DNA of 64,000 nucleotides, taken from NCBI RefSeq assembly GCF_018812025.1, contig NC_063049.1:13736258-13800257 (forward strand), in the 5' to 3' direction. Shown here piece after piece: positions 36,123-47,718 of this stretch. The position numbers and the translations under genes were made by a program. Under the pieces are notes generated by a model that saw only the letters and a list, made by a program, of their open reading frames with translations, made no database searches and had not been told where the DNA came from. The stretch comes from Megalobrama amblycephala (Eukaryota; Chordata; Actinopteri; Cypriniformes; Xenocyprididae). The stretch's first letter is position 1. Each line of letters opens with the position of its first letter.

Positions 36123-37059
36123 TTAAAGGTGCCCTAGAATTGAAAATTGAATTTACCTTGGCAAGAGTTCAGTACATGGAAATGACATACAGTGAGTCTC
36201 AAACACCATTGTTTCCTCCTTCTTATATAAATCTCATTTGTTTAAAAGACCTCCAAAGAACAGGCGAATCTCAACATAACACCGACTGTTATGTAACAGT
36301 TGGGATCATTAATATGTACGCCCCCAATATTTGCATATGCCAGCTCATGTTCAAGGCATTACACAAGGGCAGGACGTCTGGATGTGCACAGCTGAATCAT
36401 CAGACTAGGTAAGCAAGCAAGGACAATAGCGAAAAATGGCCGATGGAGCAATAATAACTGACATGATCCATGATTTTTTTAGTGATATTTGTAAATTGTC
36501 TTTCTAAATGTTTCGTTAGCATGTTGCTAATGTACTGTTAAATGTGGTTAAAGTTACCATCGTTTATTACTGTATTCACAGAGACAAGAGCCATCGTTAT
36601 TTTCTTTTTTAAACACTTGCAGTCTGTATAATTCATAAATACAACTTCATTCTTTATAAATCTCTCCAACAGTGTGTAATGTTAGCTTTAGCCACGGAGC
36701 ACAGCCTCAAACTCATTCAGAATCAAATGTAAACATCCAAATAAATACCATACTAACGCGATTAGACATGCTGCATGACGAACACTTTGTAAAGATCCAT
36801 TTTGAGGGTTATATTAGCTGTGTGAACTTTGTTTATGGTGTTTAAGGCAGTCGCGAGCTCGGAGGCGGGGAGCACGAGAATTTCAAGGGGCCGCAGCCTG
36901 AATTGGCGCATATTTAATGATGCCTCAAAGTAGGCATTTAAAAAAATTAATAAAAAAAATATCTATGGGGTATTTTGAGCTGATACTTTACAGACACATT
37001 CAGGGGACACCTTAGACTTATATTACATCTTTTGAAAACACGTTCTACAGCACCTTTAA
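36123..37059 (+). mobile_element. TTAA-bounded MITE, family C copy 2
   Basis: Same ends and same strand as copy 1 at 31517-32209 (TTAAAGGTGCCCTAGAATTG on the left, CAGCACCTTTAA on the right). It is about 240 bp longer, with extra sequence near 36740-36980 including CAGTCGCGAGCTCGGAGGCG. Confidence 0.92.
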
Positions 37060-37983
37060 ACATAAATATTCACCATTTTAACATTCTAAATCAGAGTTTA
37101 TAAAGGTTTAGTTCATACATTCTCTATTGAATAATTTTTAAATGCCAATGAAGAAAATAAATGGGAAAAATACTTTCAGGCCAGTGAAAATGCATACTCT
37201 AACGGAAATACAGGAAAAACATTTCCTAAGTCCTTCACATCAGCAAATACTTCTAATGTTAGGGTGTTATCTGATCTCATGGAATCTTATCCAATGTTAT
37301 CTGATCTTTGAGAACATAAAGATTGAACATCAGCAGGGATTAATGCCACTTTTGTCACGCTGCTCAGAGATGTCTCTGGGTTATGTGGTTTCCCATCTTT
37401 AGGTGTAGGAATAAAATCAATGATGTGACTCCCCAGAGACATCTTGGAAACTGTGCTTTTATGTGTGCAACAGGATAAATTGTAGACTGTGTTCTTAGAT
37501 ACAGTACCAAAGGTATTCCTGAAACGGCCATTGTGACAAGACAGGGTAACAGCCATGTCCATTCTCTTAGTGCAGGGCATGTTTGCATAGAAGATGTAAT
37601 GCCCTCTACCTGCTTTGCATCACTTTGATCCAAATAAATGGGCCTGTTTAATGTCTTATTGTCCGAGTACCTTCTCCGTGGCTGGCATCATAAATGACAA
37701 CAGGAAGCATATCTTTCCCATGAAGAGTCTTCTGAGAAACACAACGGATGTAACAGAAATAGCATACAATCTCCAGGCATCTCTTTGAGTAATGTTAATT
37801 GCGGTTTCAAGTGCCTCAGCTCAAGTTTTGACATCATACTAGCAAAGACACAAGGACTTTTTTCAAGAAGAGACCCTTTAATGGTAATTTCTTTGACACA
37901 AAGAATGACAGGTCTGCTATGCTGCATACCAGGGTAATGCAATCACTTCAATCAAAACACTGGTGAAGATGTGCAGCAGTCAT
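37060..37983. other. non-coding stretch without recognised features
   Basis: Open frames of up to 97 codons occur on the minus strand but show no family resemblance and overlap one another in different frames. No repeat was identified. Confidence 0.4.
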
Positions 37984-38320
37984 TTAAAGGATGGCTCATC
38001 CAAAATGACAATACTGTCATTTTACTCACCCATTACATTTTACTCATGTCATTACAAACACTTATGACTTTCTTTTGTGCATCACAAAAGGAGAAATGTT
38101 GAAGAATGAATGGCCACTCTTTTCCATATCTGGGCTATTGAGCTCCAAAAATATCATACAAGTTGTGATGGTGACTTGTGCTCTATATTTTCCTATCCTC
38201 TTTTCCATGCTGCTCTCATTGTTTATGTATTCATTTAAAGGTAGCCAACAAAAACATACTTTTGGGGTAAATGCTAAAATGTACAATATGAATGTAATGC
38301 TGTATATGTTTATATATTTT
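37984..38320. mobile_element. MITE fragment with TTAA left end
   Basis: Starts TTAAAGGATGGCTCATCCAA, then AATGACAATACTGTCATTTT and TTTACTCATGTCATTACAAAC, akin to the fragment at 22883. The right end is uncertain. Confidence 0.5.
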
Positions 38321-38570
38321 TAATTTATACATTTTTTATCATTTTGTTTTAGATCCCTTAACCCTTTCCCCAAACTAATCATAACCACTTTTCAACAATA
38401 TAAAAAAAAAAAAAAAAAGAGAAAGATACAATGACAATAATTTTAATGTGTAAAGTATTTATTCCAAAAATGGCAAAAAGCAGTACCAAAATAGTCCAAT
38501 TTGGTGGTTTATAACAGTTTTGCGTGAGGTATGGAGAAAAAAAAAAAAAGCGCATTCATGTCCTGAATGT

Positions 38571-40341
38571 CACACCGACTGCATGGTCTCTGTGTTTTGT
38601 TTCCCGCTCCTTGTTAGTTGTCATGGTTATTCGTTTGATTTCATCATTATGTTCAGGTATGTGTGTCTCATTATCTCCTCTATTTAAGTTCAGTGCAGTT
38701 TGTGTGTAGTTGTGTTGGATGTACCATTGGAATTACCCTGTGGATTATTAATGCCTGTTTATCTTCATCTTCTTTGTGTGTTTTGTCTCTCACCTCACAA
38801 CCCATAACAGAAGACCCGACCTAAAAGTCCAAGTAAAACGCAAATCATATGTGTTTTTTCCCCCTTCATCTCCAGTTTGTTTTTTGTTTTGGTTCTTTTC
38901 GTTTATCACAGACTTCCCTGCTGTAAAGTTGCTATTCCTTGAGCAAGGAGAACACTCCCTCAATCCACCTGGAGGAATTCTTGGATCTGGCTCATCAGAC
39001 CACCTTCCCAGATGACTGCCTCTGCACGTTTCTTCACATTGGCCTCAATACCACCACATGAGCGCAGTTGTCCAGGGAGCCTCCTCAAGGGAGCTTTTCC
39101 GTCTTTGTGGAGTGGGTGCTGGCATCATGTGGATCTTCCTTCACCGTTGATGACGTCACCAGTCCCACTCCAAACCTAGTGCCCAGCCAGAACCCATCGG
39201 TTGTGATAAAGCAGTTTGAGCCCACCACAGACGTCATGCCCTTCTCCACCGCAAGCCCATGCCATCAGGGGCGTGTAAAATGCGCAAGACTGACCTGGTG
39301 CGCATGCCGGCTGCACCATCCACTGCTGAGGGAGCCATCATGGAATTGGAGGGCAAGGAGGTGAGCCCTTTCCACCCTCGTGCCACTGAGAGTGATACTC
39401 TGGCAGCACCAAGTTCTGACCTTCGGTTAAGAGAATCTTCATCTGTCCCATCAGTCCCACCCAGCCTCCCTCTCCCACCACCTCTTCTAACCACCATTAT
39501 CCTTTATCATCTGACTATTTTTCATTCTCCAGTCTCATCCTCAGCCCTTCCTGCCACCCACTCGTCACCATTTCCCACCAGTCCCACTGTATCCACTCCT
39601 CTCAGTGGTGTGGATCCACCTCGGGCCAGCTGGAAACCATCTCTGCCTGAGCCCACGACTCCACCTACAACCTCGGCAGACTCTGCTCCTCCTTGACCTG
39701 TCGCCCTGACTCCCACGCCTACGCTCCTCCCGCCCACGATTCCAGCATGGACCGTCGGCCATTCGGCCTTGCTGAACTCCCTCGGTCAGACCTCAGCACA
39801 CCTGCGCTGGGGACTTGAGGGCCTTCTGTTGCACTTTGGCCCTCCACTCCTCCGACTACAGCCTGCTCAACCCACCCTCAGGCTCCGCCACAGCCCACCG
39901 GTCACTCCAGCTCTGACCTCTGGACACACGTCGATGTCGCTTCATCACCTCAGACCTTTGGCTATGTGTTGGGTTCCTACTCTTGCGTCATTGCCTCTGG
40001 TCATCCCCATGGTGGCGTCAGGACTCGTACCACCATGGCTCCTCCCTCTGGCGATGCCACCATGGAGCACAATTCTTGCTGTGGCCTGGGCACCATCCAT
40101 CATGCCCCTGCCCAAGGCTCCTCCCTGGCTCTCACCACTTTTAGCACTGCCTTGGACTCCTCAGTTCTCCCTCCTACCTGTCAGCCGTCCTCCTCCCAGA
40201 ACCTCCTCCAGTTTCCTCAACCAGTGTGCCTACCCTTTGCCGTCCCTACACCATCTCCTTGCTCCTTGCCTGCAGCATTGAGGCAATTAAAGCCTGTTTA
40301 CCTTCATCATCTTTATGCGTTTTGTCACCTCACAACCCATG
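38571..40341 (+). mobile_element. non-autonomous LTR retrotransposon with gag-like remnant
   Basis: A 5' LTR-like segment starts TGTCACACCGACTGCATGGT (38571) and ends TGTCTCTCACCTCACAACCC ATAACA (to 38811). The last 70-80 bases recur at 40267-40341 (CAATTAAAGCCTGTTTACCT ... CACCTCACAACCCATGACA), as the remaining end of a 3' LTR. The 1.45 kb between holds only a gag-like and proline-rich coding remnant and no reverse transcriptase, so the element would need helpers. Confidence 0.6.
38900..40260 (+). pseudogene. gag-like, proline-rich remnant of the LTR element
   Basis: Early frames read FPAVKLLFLEQGEHS, then shifted DDCLCTFLHIGLNTTT and REPPQGSFSVFVEWVLASCG. I recognise this order from gag-like open frames common in cyprinid LTR elements. 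A Pro/Ser/Thr-rich stretch follows, 39259-39696 (MPSGACKMRKTDLVRMPAAP at its start). More proline-rich sequence continues in other frames to 40281 and 40433. Frame changes and stops make it non-functional. The exact family is from memory and uncertain. Confidence 0.5.
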
Positions 40342-40494
40342 ACACTGAAACTATTGAGGTGGCAAATTTTGGATATTTAATGAATACAGGATTTGATACA
40401 GGCACCACTGAGGATGGAGAGGAAGATTGTTGAATAAAGACTTAAATTCATATTGGTTCTGAATATTTAGATTATTATGCAAGAATAAAAAGGA

Positions 40495-41330
40495 TCATTT
40501 TATGGTGTGTTTAGGGTGTATTTTATAGTCATATAGTTTGCTTTGTTCCATGGAAAACAAAATGAATATTACACGATAAGTGATGATTAAGAGGTTAGAG
40601 AATTTTAAAGTGTAGTTGTCACAGTGATCTGTAGATGATCCAAACAAAGACAATGCATGACGTAGAATGAACAAATAGTATACTTTTAATGAACACAAAG
40701 ATTTATCAAACACACTACACATAACATTAATGCGGAAACCAGAACTCGCTTAAATACACAGAGGGAATGATCAACATAACAAGAAACAGGTGTGTAACTA
40801 ATCAGAAACTGCAACTAATGAAGAACTAGAACACAGGCAAAACAGTGACAAAGAAAACCATAGCTGTGTAGAAAACCATCATAGTGGACGTTATTGAGTG
40901 CACTCATTCAATCCCACAATGCACCGCAATAATGAGTGTACAACTGATGTACACTAAGCAACTAGAGAATACCCATAATGCACTGCGAGAGTGGCGACAG
41001 CAGCTGAATCATCCATCTAGTAATTTTGGTCCAATGTGGGTACAGTGTAATATTATACAGGTAAAAATTGATTATTACATTATTTAATTAAGGTTTATTC
41101 ATAGTTTCCATGACAGAGTGCAATATAAATCTTTTCATTACTACTGGAGCTGCCAGTTTCAGTGGCAGCGCTTCCAACACACTAAGTGTCCGGATTCGCT
41201 CACTCGTTTTCATTCACTCTTTTAAGTAGACTATTAGTGGAGTAATGTAGGGATATAGTGAATGGGGGCATAAGGAGCGATTTCAAGCACAGGCCATGAC
41301 TAGAAATTAAAAAGAAAAAGACAATGAAAC
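40495..41330. repeat. mixed repeat remnants
   Basis: 40610-40870 looks like a reversed LTR fragment: CAAACACACTACACATAACA, then GGAACCAG-type and AACACAGGCAAAACAGTGAC words typical of fish LTRs. 40880-41280 has GAGTGCACTCATTCAATCCC and inverse TCACTCGTTTTCATTCACTC words of a MITE. Neither has clear termini. Confidence 0.35.
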
Positions 41331-41800
41331 TAAACATGACATGACTGTGACAGTAGTCTTGTATAAAATTATGTAATCCTTTGAAACGAGTTTGCACCGT
41401 ACATCACATGGAACAGAATGAAATGCTATAATTTCAAATTAAGTAAATGAGCCAGCTGCATTAAATAAATGCCACTGAAAACATAATCTCAAAGATTATA
41501 AATACAATATAATTAACTGATTAATTCCATGGATTAAATATTCATATATTAAATAACTATTCATAAACATTTGTAAGTCTGAAAAGTTGTTCATATGTAA
41601 ATGATTTACTTTTTAGAAGCTGTAAATATGCCAATATTCTGCATTTTAGTGTCTATACAAACATAATGCGTGTATGCATGGTAGAACCACTTTTTACATA
41701 AATTACAAATGAATACTCATGAAATAACTTGGCTTTCCACATACAGCCAAATACGGTACCTTGATATGCAACAAATGAGATTTGACATCAGCGGTGTAAT
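41331..41800. other. AT-rich non-coding stretch
   Basis: Nothing recognisable. Confidence 0.4.
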
Positions 41801-41804
41801 GACC

Positions 41805-42720
41805 AGTGTTGGGGGTATTACAAGTAACTTGAGTTACGTAATCATTACTTGATTACTTTTTTCAAGAAACAAGTAAAGTAACGGATTACTTTTAAATTTA
41901 CAACAAAATGTCTAAGTTAATTTTTCAATTTTTCAATTTTTTTTTATTTTTTTTTATTGACTGACACCTTTCCTGTCCCCATGTTCAAAGAATTCGGGAG
42001 TAAATCGGGAGTAATGTTAAAAGTAGAGGTGCGAAAGAGAGTGTCGTGTTCCTGTTCACTCCATTTCCCATAATCCTCCCTTGCTTATCACATGCACTCA
42101 CTCCACCAATCACCTATTGCCACATACTCCTGAAGCTCTTTACCTGGACTATTTAAGACTCACTCACACACCACCTCATGGCGAAGTCTTGTTTACCCTG
42201 TGTAGCAATTCCGAGTGTTTGTATCCTGCCTGTTTCCTGTTTATGATTCTCTGCCTTCTGCCTTTGGACTGTTTATTGTTATCTGGACTGTGAACGATAT
42301 CTGCCTGCCCTGATCTACTGCCTGTATCCTGACCACGATTCTGCCTAGCCCTTGCTGTTCCTGTTTGCCCCGCTTAGACCCTGCCTGTACAACCACGCTT
42401 ACTTTTGGAATGAAGCTTGCAAATGGATCTCTGCCTGAGTCCCGCCTCGTTACAGAGAGCTACATTTTGGTCTGTTCCTCACAGAAATCTATCATATGAC
42501 TTCAGAAGTATTATACAGTGTTATTTATAGTACATGAGTCGTATAGACTGTTTATGATACTTTATTAGATTCTCATTCAATTGCGTTATATGGAAATGAG
42601 AGGTGAGTACATTATTCAGCATTTCTCTTCCACAGAAAAAAAAATACAGATTTGACTAAATAATGACAGAATTATCTTTTTAATAAAGGTCATGCTACTT
42701 TATCTCCCACAACAAAGTTA
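41805..42720. mobile_element. second copy of the GTAACTTGAGTTA element carrying a solo LTR
   Basis: 41810-42030 parallels 16200-16360 (TAACTTGAGTTACGTAATCA, then TTTATTGACTGACACC). The 780-base part 41941-42720, which includes the solo LTR, is copied almost exactly at 44867-45647. The older family context continues only on this side, so this is the probable donor. Confidence 0.7.
42042..42454 (+). mobile_element. solo LTR, 413 bp, with 5-bp target duplication
   Basis: Starts TGTCGTGTTCCTGTTCACTC, ends GAGTCCCGCCTCGTTACA, with GAGAG directly outside both ends (42037-42041 and 42455-42459). A 5-bp duplication and TG...CA termini fit a Gypsy- or ERV-type LTR left after recombination between LTRs. 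The polyadenylation-like AATAAA present in the second copy is AATGAA here (about 42409). Confidence 0.85.
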
Positions 42721-43940
42721 TTCAAGAAAGAAAGTGCATGTTGTGAAGTAGCATTTTGTTCCCCTCAAGTGGTGGAGAAAATTATATAGCAACAGTACAA
42801 TGCTCAGGGTTCTTCATATTTGTGCTGCTTCATACAGTATTTGTCCTTGAAACGGCTGGATCTCTATGCTTGTAGAACAGTGTCAGTGGCATAATTCCCA
42901 TTTCATCCGAATAGATGACACATTCAGTTATCATCATGACTGCTGATTTTTGCCATGCTTGTCATATAGCAAGATATGCAGAATGTAGCTTGTAATTGAA
43001 AGCAGAAATGAAGCATGCAGTTGATGGCGTCCCAGCTTTCAAATCTTCTTTATCAGTTTCTTAGTTCATCATTCTCATATACACCCCTATTTTCTCACTC
43101 GTCATTCATACACTTTAGGTAAGTATAATTATTCTCAGTTCTGTCAGATTCGATATCGCCCTGGCTCTGATGACATCATTTGTTATATCAAGCCAAGTGG
43201 CCCTGTTATCTTTTTCATTAGTACCTGCTGTGAAGAGGAAGTATGTATTAAGCACTCTCATCAAGCATGTCATTTTGAAACCCAGTGCTGAGAGGCTCCT
43301 CACTCAAAATGCAATTAGAGCTCTTTCTGGATTGCCTAGACGTCGACAGGTGCGTCGTGCATAGTGAGTTTCATTCATAGTTTAACATCTTTAGAGTTTA
43401 GAGTTTATACAGTTCATATCAAATATTGACGTATGTTGTATAAAAGTACTGCTTTGCTGAATCACTCAGAATAATACTAGACTGATTTGCCTGTGGGTAT
43501 CGCCAGCTGTTTTATGAGGTGTTTATCATTGAAGCAGATATGATAAGCATGCTTTTCAATTTAAGTCTTAAGTCTTCTGTTGCTATTTATCATTTTTTTC
43601 AACCAAGTGACAGTTACAGTGTTTGATACAAAGCCAGCTGCAAATATTTTAACAATAGACTGCGCATATTTTTTTTTCTGCATTTCTTGTAGAATAGTAG
43701 CAATTTTTTTTTTTTTTGCATTTATTCAGCTGCTGTCGATGTAATTTTTAGAGGATGTATGAAGTCATTTCTCCTCATCACATTAACTATGGACATGATC
43801 CACTAATATCTGACTACCAGAAGCTTTCACAATAGCCTACTTTTATCTTCATTTTGAACAGTATATCTACTGATGTATAATTTAAAACTCAACTAACTCT
43901 TAGTGAAATGTTTTGCTTGTGATGTCTTTATTTGAGAGCC
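42721..43940. other. unique stretch, conserved-element-like in 42840-43100
   Basis: Non-repetitive. 42840-43100 has mid-GC words such as CAGTTATCATCATGACTGCTG and looks conserved. A 64-residue plus-strand frame at 43170-43364 (start MTSFVISSQVALLSFSLVPA) has no recognised family. I do not call it a gene. Confidence 0.35.
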
Positions 43941-43994
43941 CGATCACACGAAAATGCGTATCAATAGTAGGAGTTTGTAATCTCGTAGAATATA

Positions 43995-44199
43995 TACGCC
44001 AAAATGTGTTTTGGCGTGCTTATGGTACGCAGTTTTTCGCGTGCATATGATACGCACTTTATGGCGTACTATACGTACGAAACCCCCACTCCCCCTCCCC
44101 CACCCTACCCAAGAGCGTATCATATACATGCCATAAAGTGCGTATCATATGCACGCGAAAAACCGCGTACCATAAGCACGCCAAAACTCATTTTGCGTA
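43995..44199. repeat. GC-rich hairpin with C-rich (G-quadruplex) loop
   Basis: Arms 43995-44079 and 44116-44199 are inverted copies (TTTTGGCGTGCTTATGGTAC, TTTTTCGCGTGCATATGATA) with a few mismatches near the loop. The 36-base loop carries C tracts of 5, 5, 5, 3 and 3 at 44083-44110. On the minus strand these form a canonical G-quadruplex pattern. Confidence 0.9.
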
Positions 44200-44680
44200 C
44201 AGTACAGTCCAAAAGTTTGGAACCACTAAGATTTTTAATGTTTTTAAAAGAAGTTTCATCTGCTCACCAAGGCTACATTTATTTAATTAAAAATACAGTA
44301 AAAAACTGTAATATTGTGAAATATTATTACAATTTAAAATAACTGTTTTCTATTTGAATATATTTCACAAAGTAATTTATTCCTGTGATGCAAAGCTGAA
44401 TTTTCAGCATTGTTACTCCAGTCTTCAGTGTCACATGATCCTTCAGAAATCATTCTAATATGCTGATCATCTGCTCAAGAAACATTTAATGTGTACAATT
44501 GTAAAAAATATTTGTGTACAATATTTTTTTTCAGGATTATTTGATGAATAGAAAGTTCAAAAGAACAGTGTTTATCTGAAATCTAATCTTTTGTAACATT
44601 ATAAATGTCTTTACTGCCACTTTTGATTGATTTAATGCATCCTTGCTGAATAAAAGTATTCATTTCTTTAATTTCTTTTC

Positions 44681-44858
44681 AAAAAATAAAAATAAAAATT
44701 CTTACTGACCCCAAACTTTTGAACGGTAGTGTATAATGCTACAGAAGCTTTGTATTTCAGATAAATGCTGTTCTTTTGAACTTTCTATTCATCAAGGAAT
44801 CCTGAAAAAAAAAGTACACAACTGTTTTCAACATTGAAAATAATCATAAATGTTTATT
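44681..44858. repeat. 178-bp direct repeat, copy 1
   Basis: Identical base for base, by reading, to 45649-45826. It is an internal segment of the family Y MITE and borders the inserted 780-base segment. Confidence 0.93.
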
Positions 44859-44866
44859 AGGTTAGG

Positions 44867-45647
44867 TTTTTATTTTTTTTTTATTGACTGACACCTTTCC
44901 TGTCCCCATGTTCAAAGAATTCGGGAGTAAATCGGGAGTAATGTTAAAAGTAGAGGTGCGAAAGAGAGTGTCGTGTTCCTGTTCACTCCATTTCCCATAA
45001 TCCTCCCCTGCCTATCACATGCACTCACTCCACCAATCACCTATTGCCACATACTCCTGAAGCTCTTTACCTGGACTATTTAAGACTCACTCACACACCA
45101 CCTCATGGCGAAGTCTTGTTTACCCTGTGTAGCAATTCCGAGTGTTTGTATCCTGCCTGTTTCCTGTTTATGATTCTCTGCCTTCTGCCTTTGGACTGTT
45201 TATTGTTATCTGGACTGTGAACGATATCTGCCTGCCCTGATCTACTGCCTGTATCCTGACCACGATTCTGCCTAGCCCTTGCTGTTCCTGTTTGCCCCGC
45301 TTAGACCCTGCCTGTACAACCACGCTTACTTTTGGAATAAAGCTTGCAAATGGATCTCTGCCTGAGTCCCGCCTCGTTACAGAGAGCTACATTTTGGTCT
45401 GTTCCTCACAGAAATCTATCATATGACTTCAGAAGTATTATACAGTGTTATTTATAGTACATGAGTCGTATAGACTGTTTATGATACTTTATTAGATTCT
45501 CATTCAATTGCGTTATATGGAAATGAGAGGTGAGTACATTATTCAGCATTTCTCTTCCACAGAAAAAAAAATACAGATTTGACTAAATAATGACAGAATT
45601 ATCTTTTTAATAAAGGTCATGCTACTTTATCTCCCACAACAAAGTTA
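44867..45647 (+). repeat. near-identical copy of 41941-42720 with its solo LTR
   Basis: It contains the same 413-bp LTR (44969-45381) with the same GAGAG borders and the same non-LTR flanks up to CCCACAACAAAGTTA. I see only a handful of differences (CTTGCTTATCAC against CCTGCCTATCAC, AATGAAGC against AATAAAGC, one T-tract length). Because flanks beyond the LTR duplication are included, it was copied as a DNA segment and not by LTR transposition. Confidence 0.92.
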
Positions 45648-45648
45648 T

Positions 45649-45826
45649 AAAAAATAAAAATAAAAATTCTTACTGACCCCAAACTTTTGAACGGTAGTGT
45701 ATAATGCTACAGAAGCTTTGTATTTCAGATAAATGCTGTTCTTTTGAACTTTCTATTCATCAAGGAATCCTGAAAAAAAAAGTACACAACTGTTTTCAAC
45801 ATTGAAAATAATCATAAATGTTTATT
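45649..45826. repeat. 178-bp direct repeat, copy 2
   Basis: Partner of 44681-44858. After it the MITE resumes (GAGCAGCAAATCAGCATATT), as expected from the uninterrupted copy at 51388-52285. Confidence 0.93.
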
Positions 45827-46159
45827 GAGCAGCAAATCAGCATATTAGAATGATTTCTGAAGGATCATGTGACACTGAAGACTGGAGTAACGATGCTGAA
45901 AATTCAGCTTTGCATCACTGGAATAAATTACTTTGTCAAATATATTTAAATAGTACACAGTTATTTTAAATTGTAATAATATTTCACAATATTACTGTTT
46001 TTTACTGTATTTTTAATTAAATAAATGTAGCCTTGGTGAGCAGACGAAACTTCTTTTAAAAACATTAAAAATCTTAGTGGTTCCAAACTTTTGGACTGTA
46101 CTGTATATATTCTACGAGATTACAAACTCGTACTATTGATACGCATTCTCATGTGATCG

Positions 46160-46525
46160 TGTTGTTATTTGAAATACTGTAAATTACATTTAGTTTGATA
46201 GGCTGTAATCTAATGCAATGGCATCAGTGTTTATTATTTATAGTATTTAATGATAGTTTCATTTTCATTTTAGTTTAAGTTTTAGTAATTTTGTTATGTT
46301 TTTGTCATTTTTGTCATATCACTTTCATTTATTTTTATTTTAGTTTACTTTTAGTAATTTTAGCACTTTAACTCATTTATTTCAGTTAGTTGCCAATACA
46401 GCATTTGTGATTTTTGTGTATGTTTTTTAAGCTTTAAGTTTTTCATCCAATATTAAAATTTTATTTCTGCTTTATTACAACAACAAAAATAAGTATTGAT
46501 CAAGTGTTCATAGTTTTAGTTTTAG
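46160..46525. repeat. AT-rich repeat with TTTTAGTTT words
   Basis: Repeated TTTAGTTTAAGTTTTAGTAA-type words, common in cyprinid genomes. No termini or coding seen. Confidence 0.4.
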
Positions 46526-47718
46526 TTAAAGTGCCTCTATTATGCCTTTTTTAAGGTTCCTAATATTGTTTTGGGAGTCTCCTACAACAGGTTTACATGC
46601 ATGCAAGGTCAAAAAACACTTTTGTTTTCTCATAATATACATTTAATTGTACCTCAGTTCGTAAACAGTTCATTAAAAGCATTTCAAAGAATCAGTCTCT
46701 CTAAACCCCTCCTTTACGTAAGCCTACACTGCTCTGATTGGTCAGATGGCCCAATCCTTTGTGATTGGTCTACTGTGCATTGCTATAACTGAATGACAGC
46801 TATCAATTCGCAAGACATTGTATACAATGTATGGACAGAAAAGATAGCATCGATTTTACTGTATCAATGTGAGCCTGAGTCCGATGATGAAACGTCTGAA
46901 GTAGTCAATCAACCAGAAACTGATTCGCAATCAAGACTTGAGTAGGACATTTCACTATGGTAAGTGTCACGTTAGTTTGCATTATGTGTAAGACGTGATA
47001 GCGGCGTCACTGTTATACTTTATGTAGGTGCACCTGTGGGAACGGTATCAGAATGCCAAGCGAAGCTGAAAACCTCTAACATAAGATAAACATTTAGGCC
47101 AGATGTGTACATACTTTTTCATCATAACTATTAACAAAGAAAAATAGCTATATCATTGTTTGACATTACAATGAGAGTTTACCATTTACAGATAGAATAG
47201 GTACTTCAACTAGTTAGCTCAGACTAGCATCTTAACATCCTATTACAATACAGATAGAGCTCCATACTACTGTGATAATAAAAACGCAGAGGAAAAAAAA
47301 CAGTTTGTTTTGTATGTTGTAAACATACGTTCAGCGCTGTGAATCCTGCGTTAAACTCTTTGAGGTTTTAGAAGCAGTCGTCAGTAAAATGACGGGAACA
47401 CATCAAAAGATTGTACTGCTGTGGTATTGTTGAAAAATTGAATTTTCCCTGGCGTCTGCTGCGCAATAAGTGGGCGGGCAATATGCTAATGTTTCGTTGT
47501 GACGTCACAACAAAGCGGCTTGGGATTCATGTACAAAGACTCGTTTAATTGACTCAGAGTCGACTTCTACTTTTGAGAGACAACAACTTTATATACGGTG
47601 CACTTTCAGATTTAAAACTTTGCATTTGCATTTGCATTTTCATTCACTTGTTTTATGTTACTATGTTACACACTACATGAAAGGTAATTTTCAAAAATCC
47701 AAAATAGGGGCACCTTAA
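46526..47718. mobile_element. TTAA-bounded MITE, family D
   Basis: Left end TTAAAGTGCCTCTATTATGC (46526), right end AAAATAGGGGCACCTTAA (to 47718). The right TTAA (47715-47718) is shared with the next element. The interior includes CTTTACGTAAGCC and CTGATTGGTC words and has no intact frame. Confidence 0.82.

Larger units (their letters stand above)
44200..46103. mobile_element. family Y MITE with TA target duplication, enlarged by an insertion
   Basis: Ends CAGTACAGTCCAAAAGTTTG (44200) and its inverse at 46103, with TA at 44198-44199 and 46104-46105. The interior matches 51388-52285 but contains an insertion with duplicated borders (44859-45826). Confidence 0.85.
43941..46159. mobile_element. 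fold-back element X, interrupted by a nested MITE
   Basis: Outer ends CGATCACACGAAAATGCGTA (43941) and, read from 46159, CGATCACATGAGAATGCGTA are inverted repeats. The left arm runs to 44079. Its partner is 44116-44199 joined to 46106-46159, so arms total about 139 bases. The nested MITE (44200-46103) split the right arm. Without it the element would be about 315 bases. Confidence 0.88.

Noticed and set aside
39259..40433. 145-, 170- and 155-codon proline-rich frames as a host gene
   Set aside because: They overlap in different frames between LTR-like ends and are decayed retroelement coding sequence.
43170..43364. 64-codon plus-strand frame as a small secreted protein
   Set aside because: It has a hydrophobic start but no clear cleavage site, no homologue I know, and lies in otherwise non-coding sequence.
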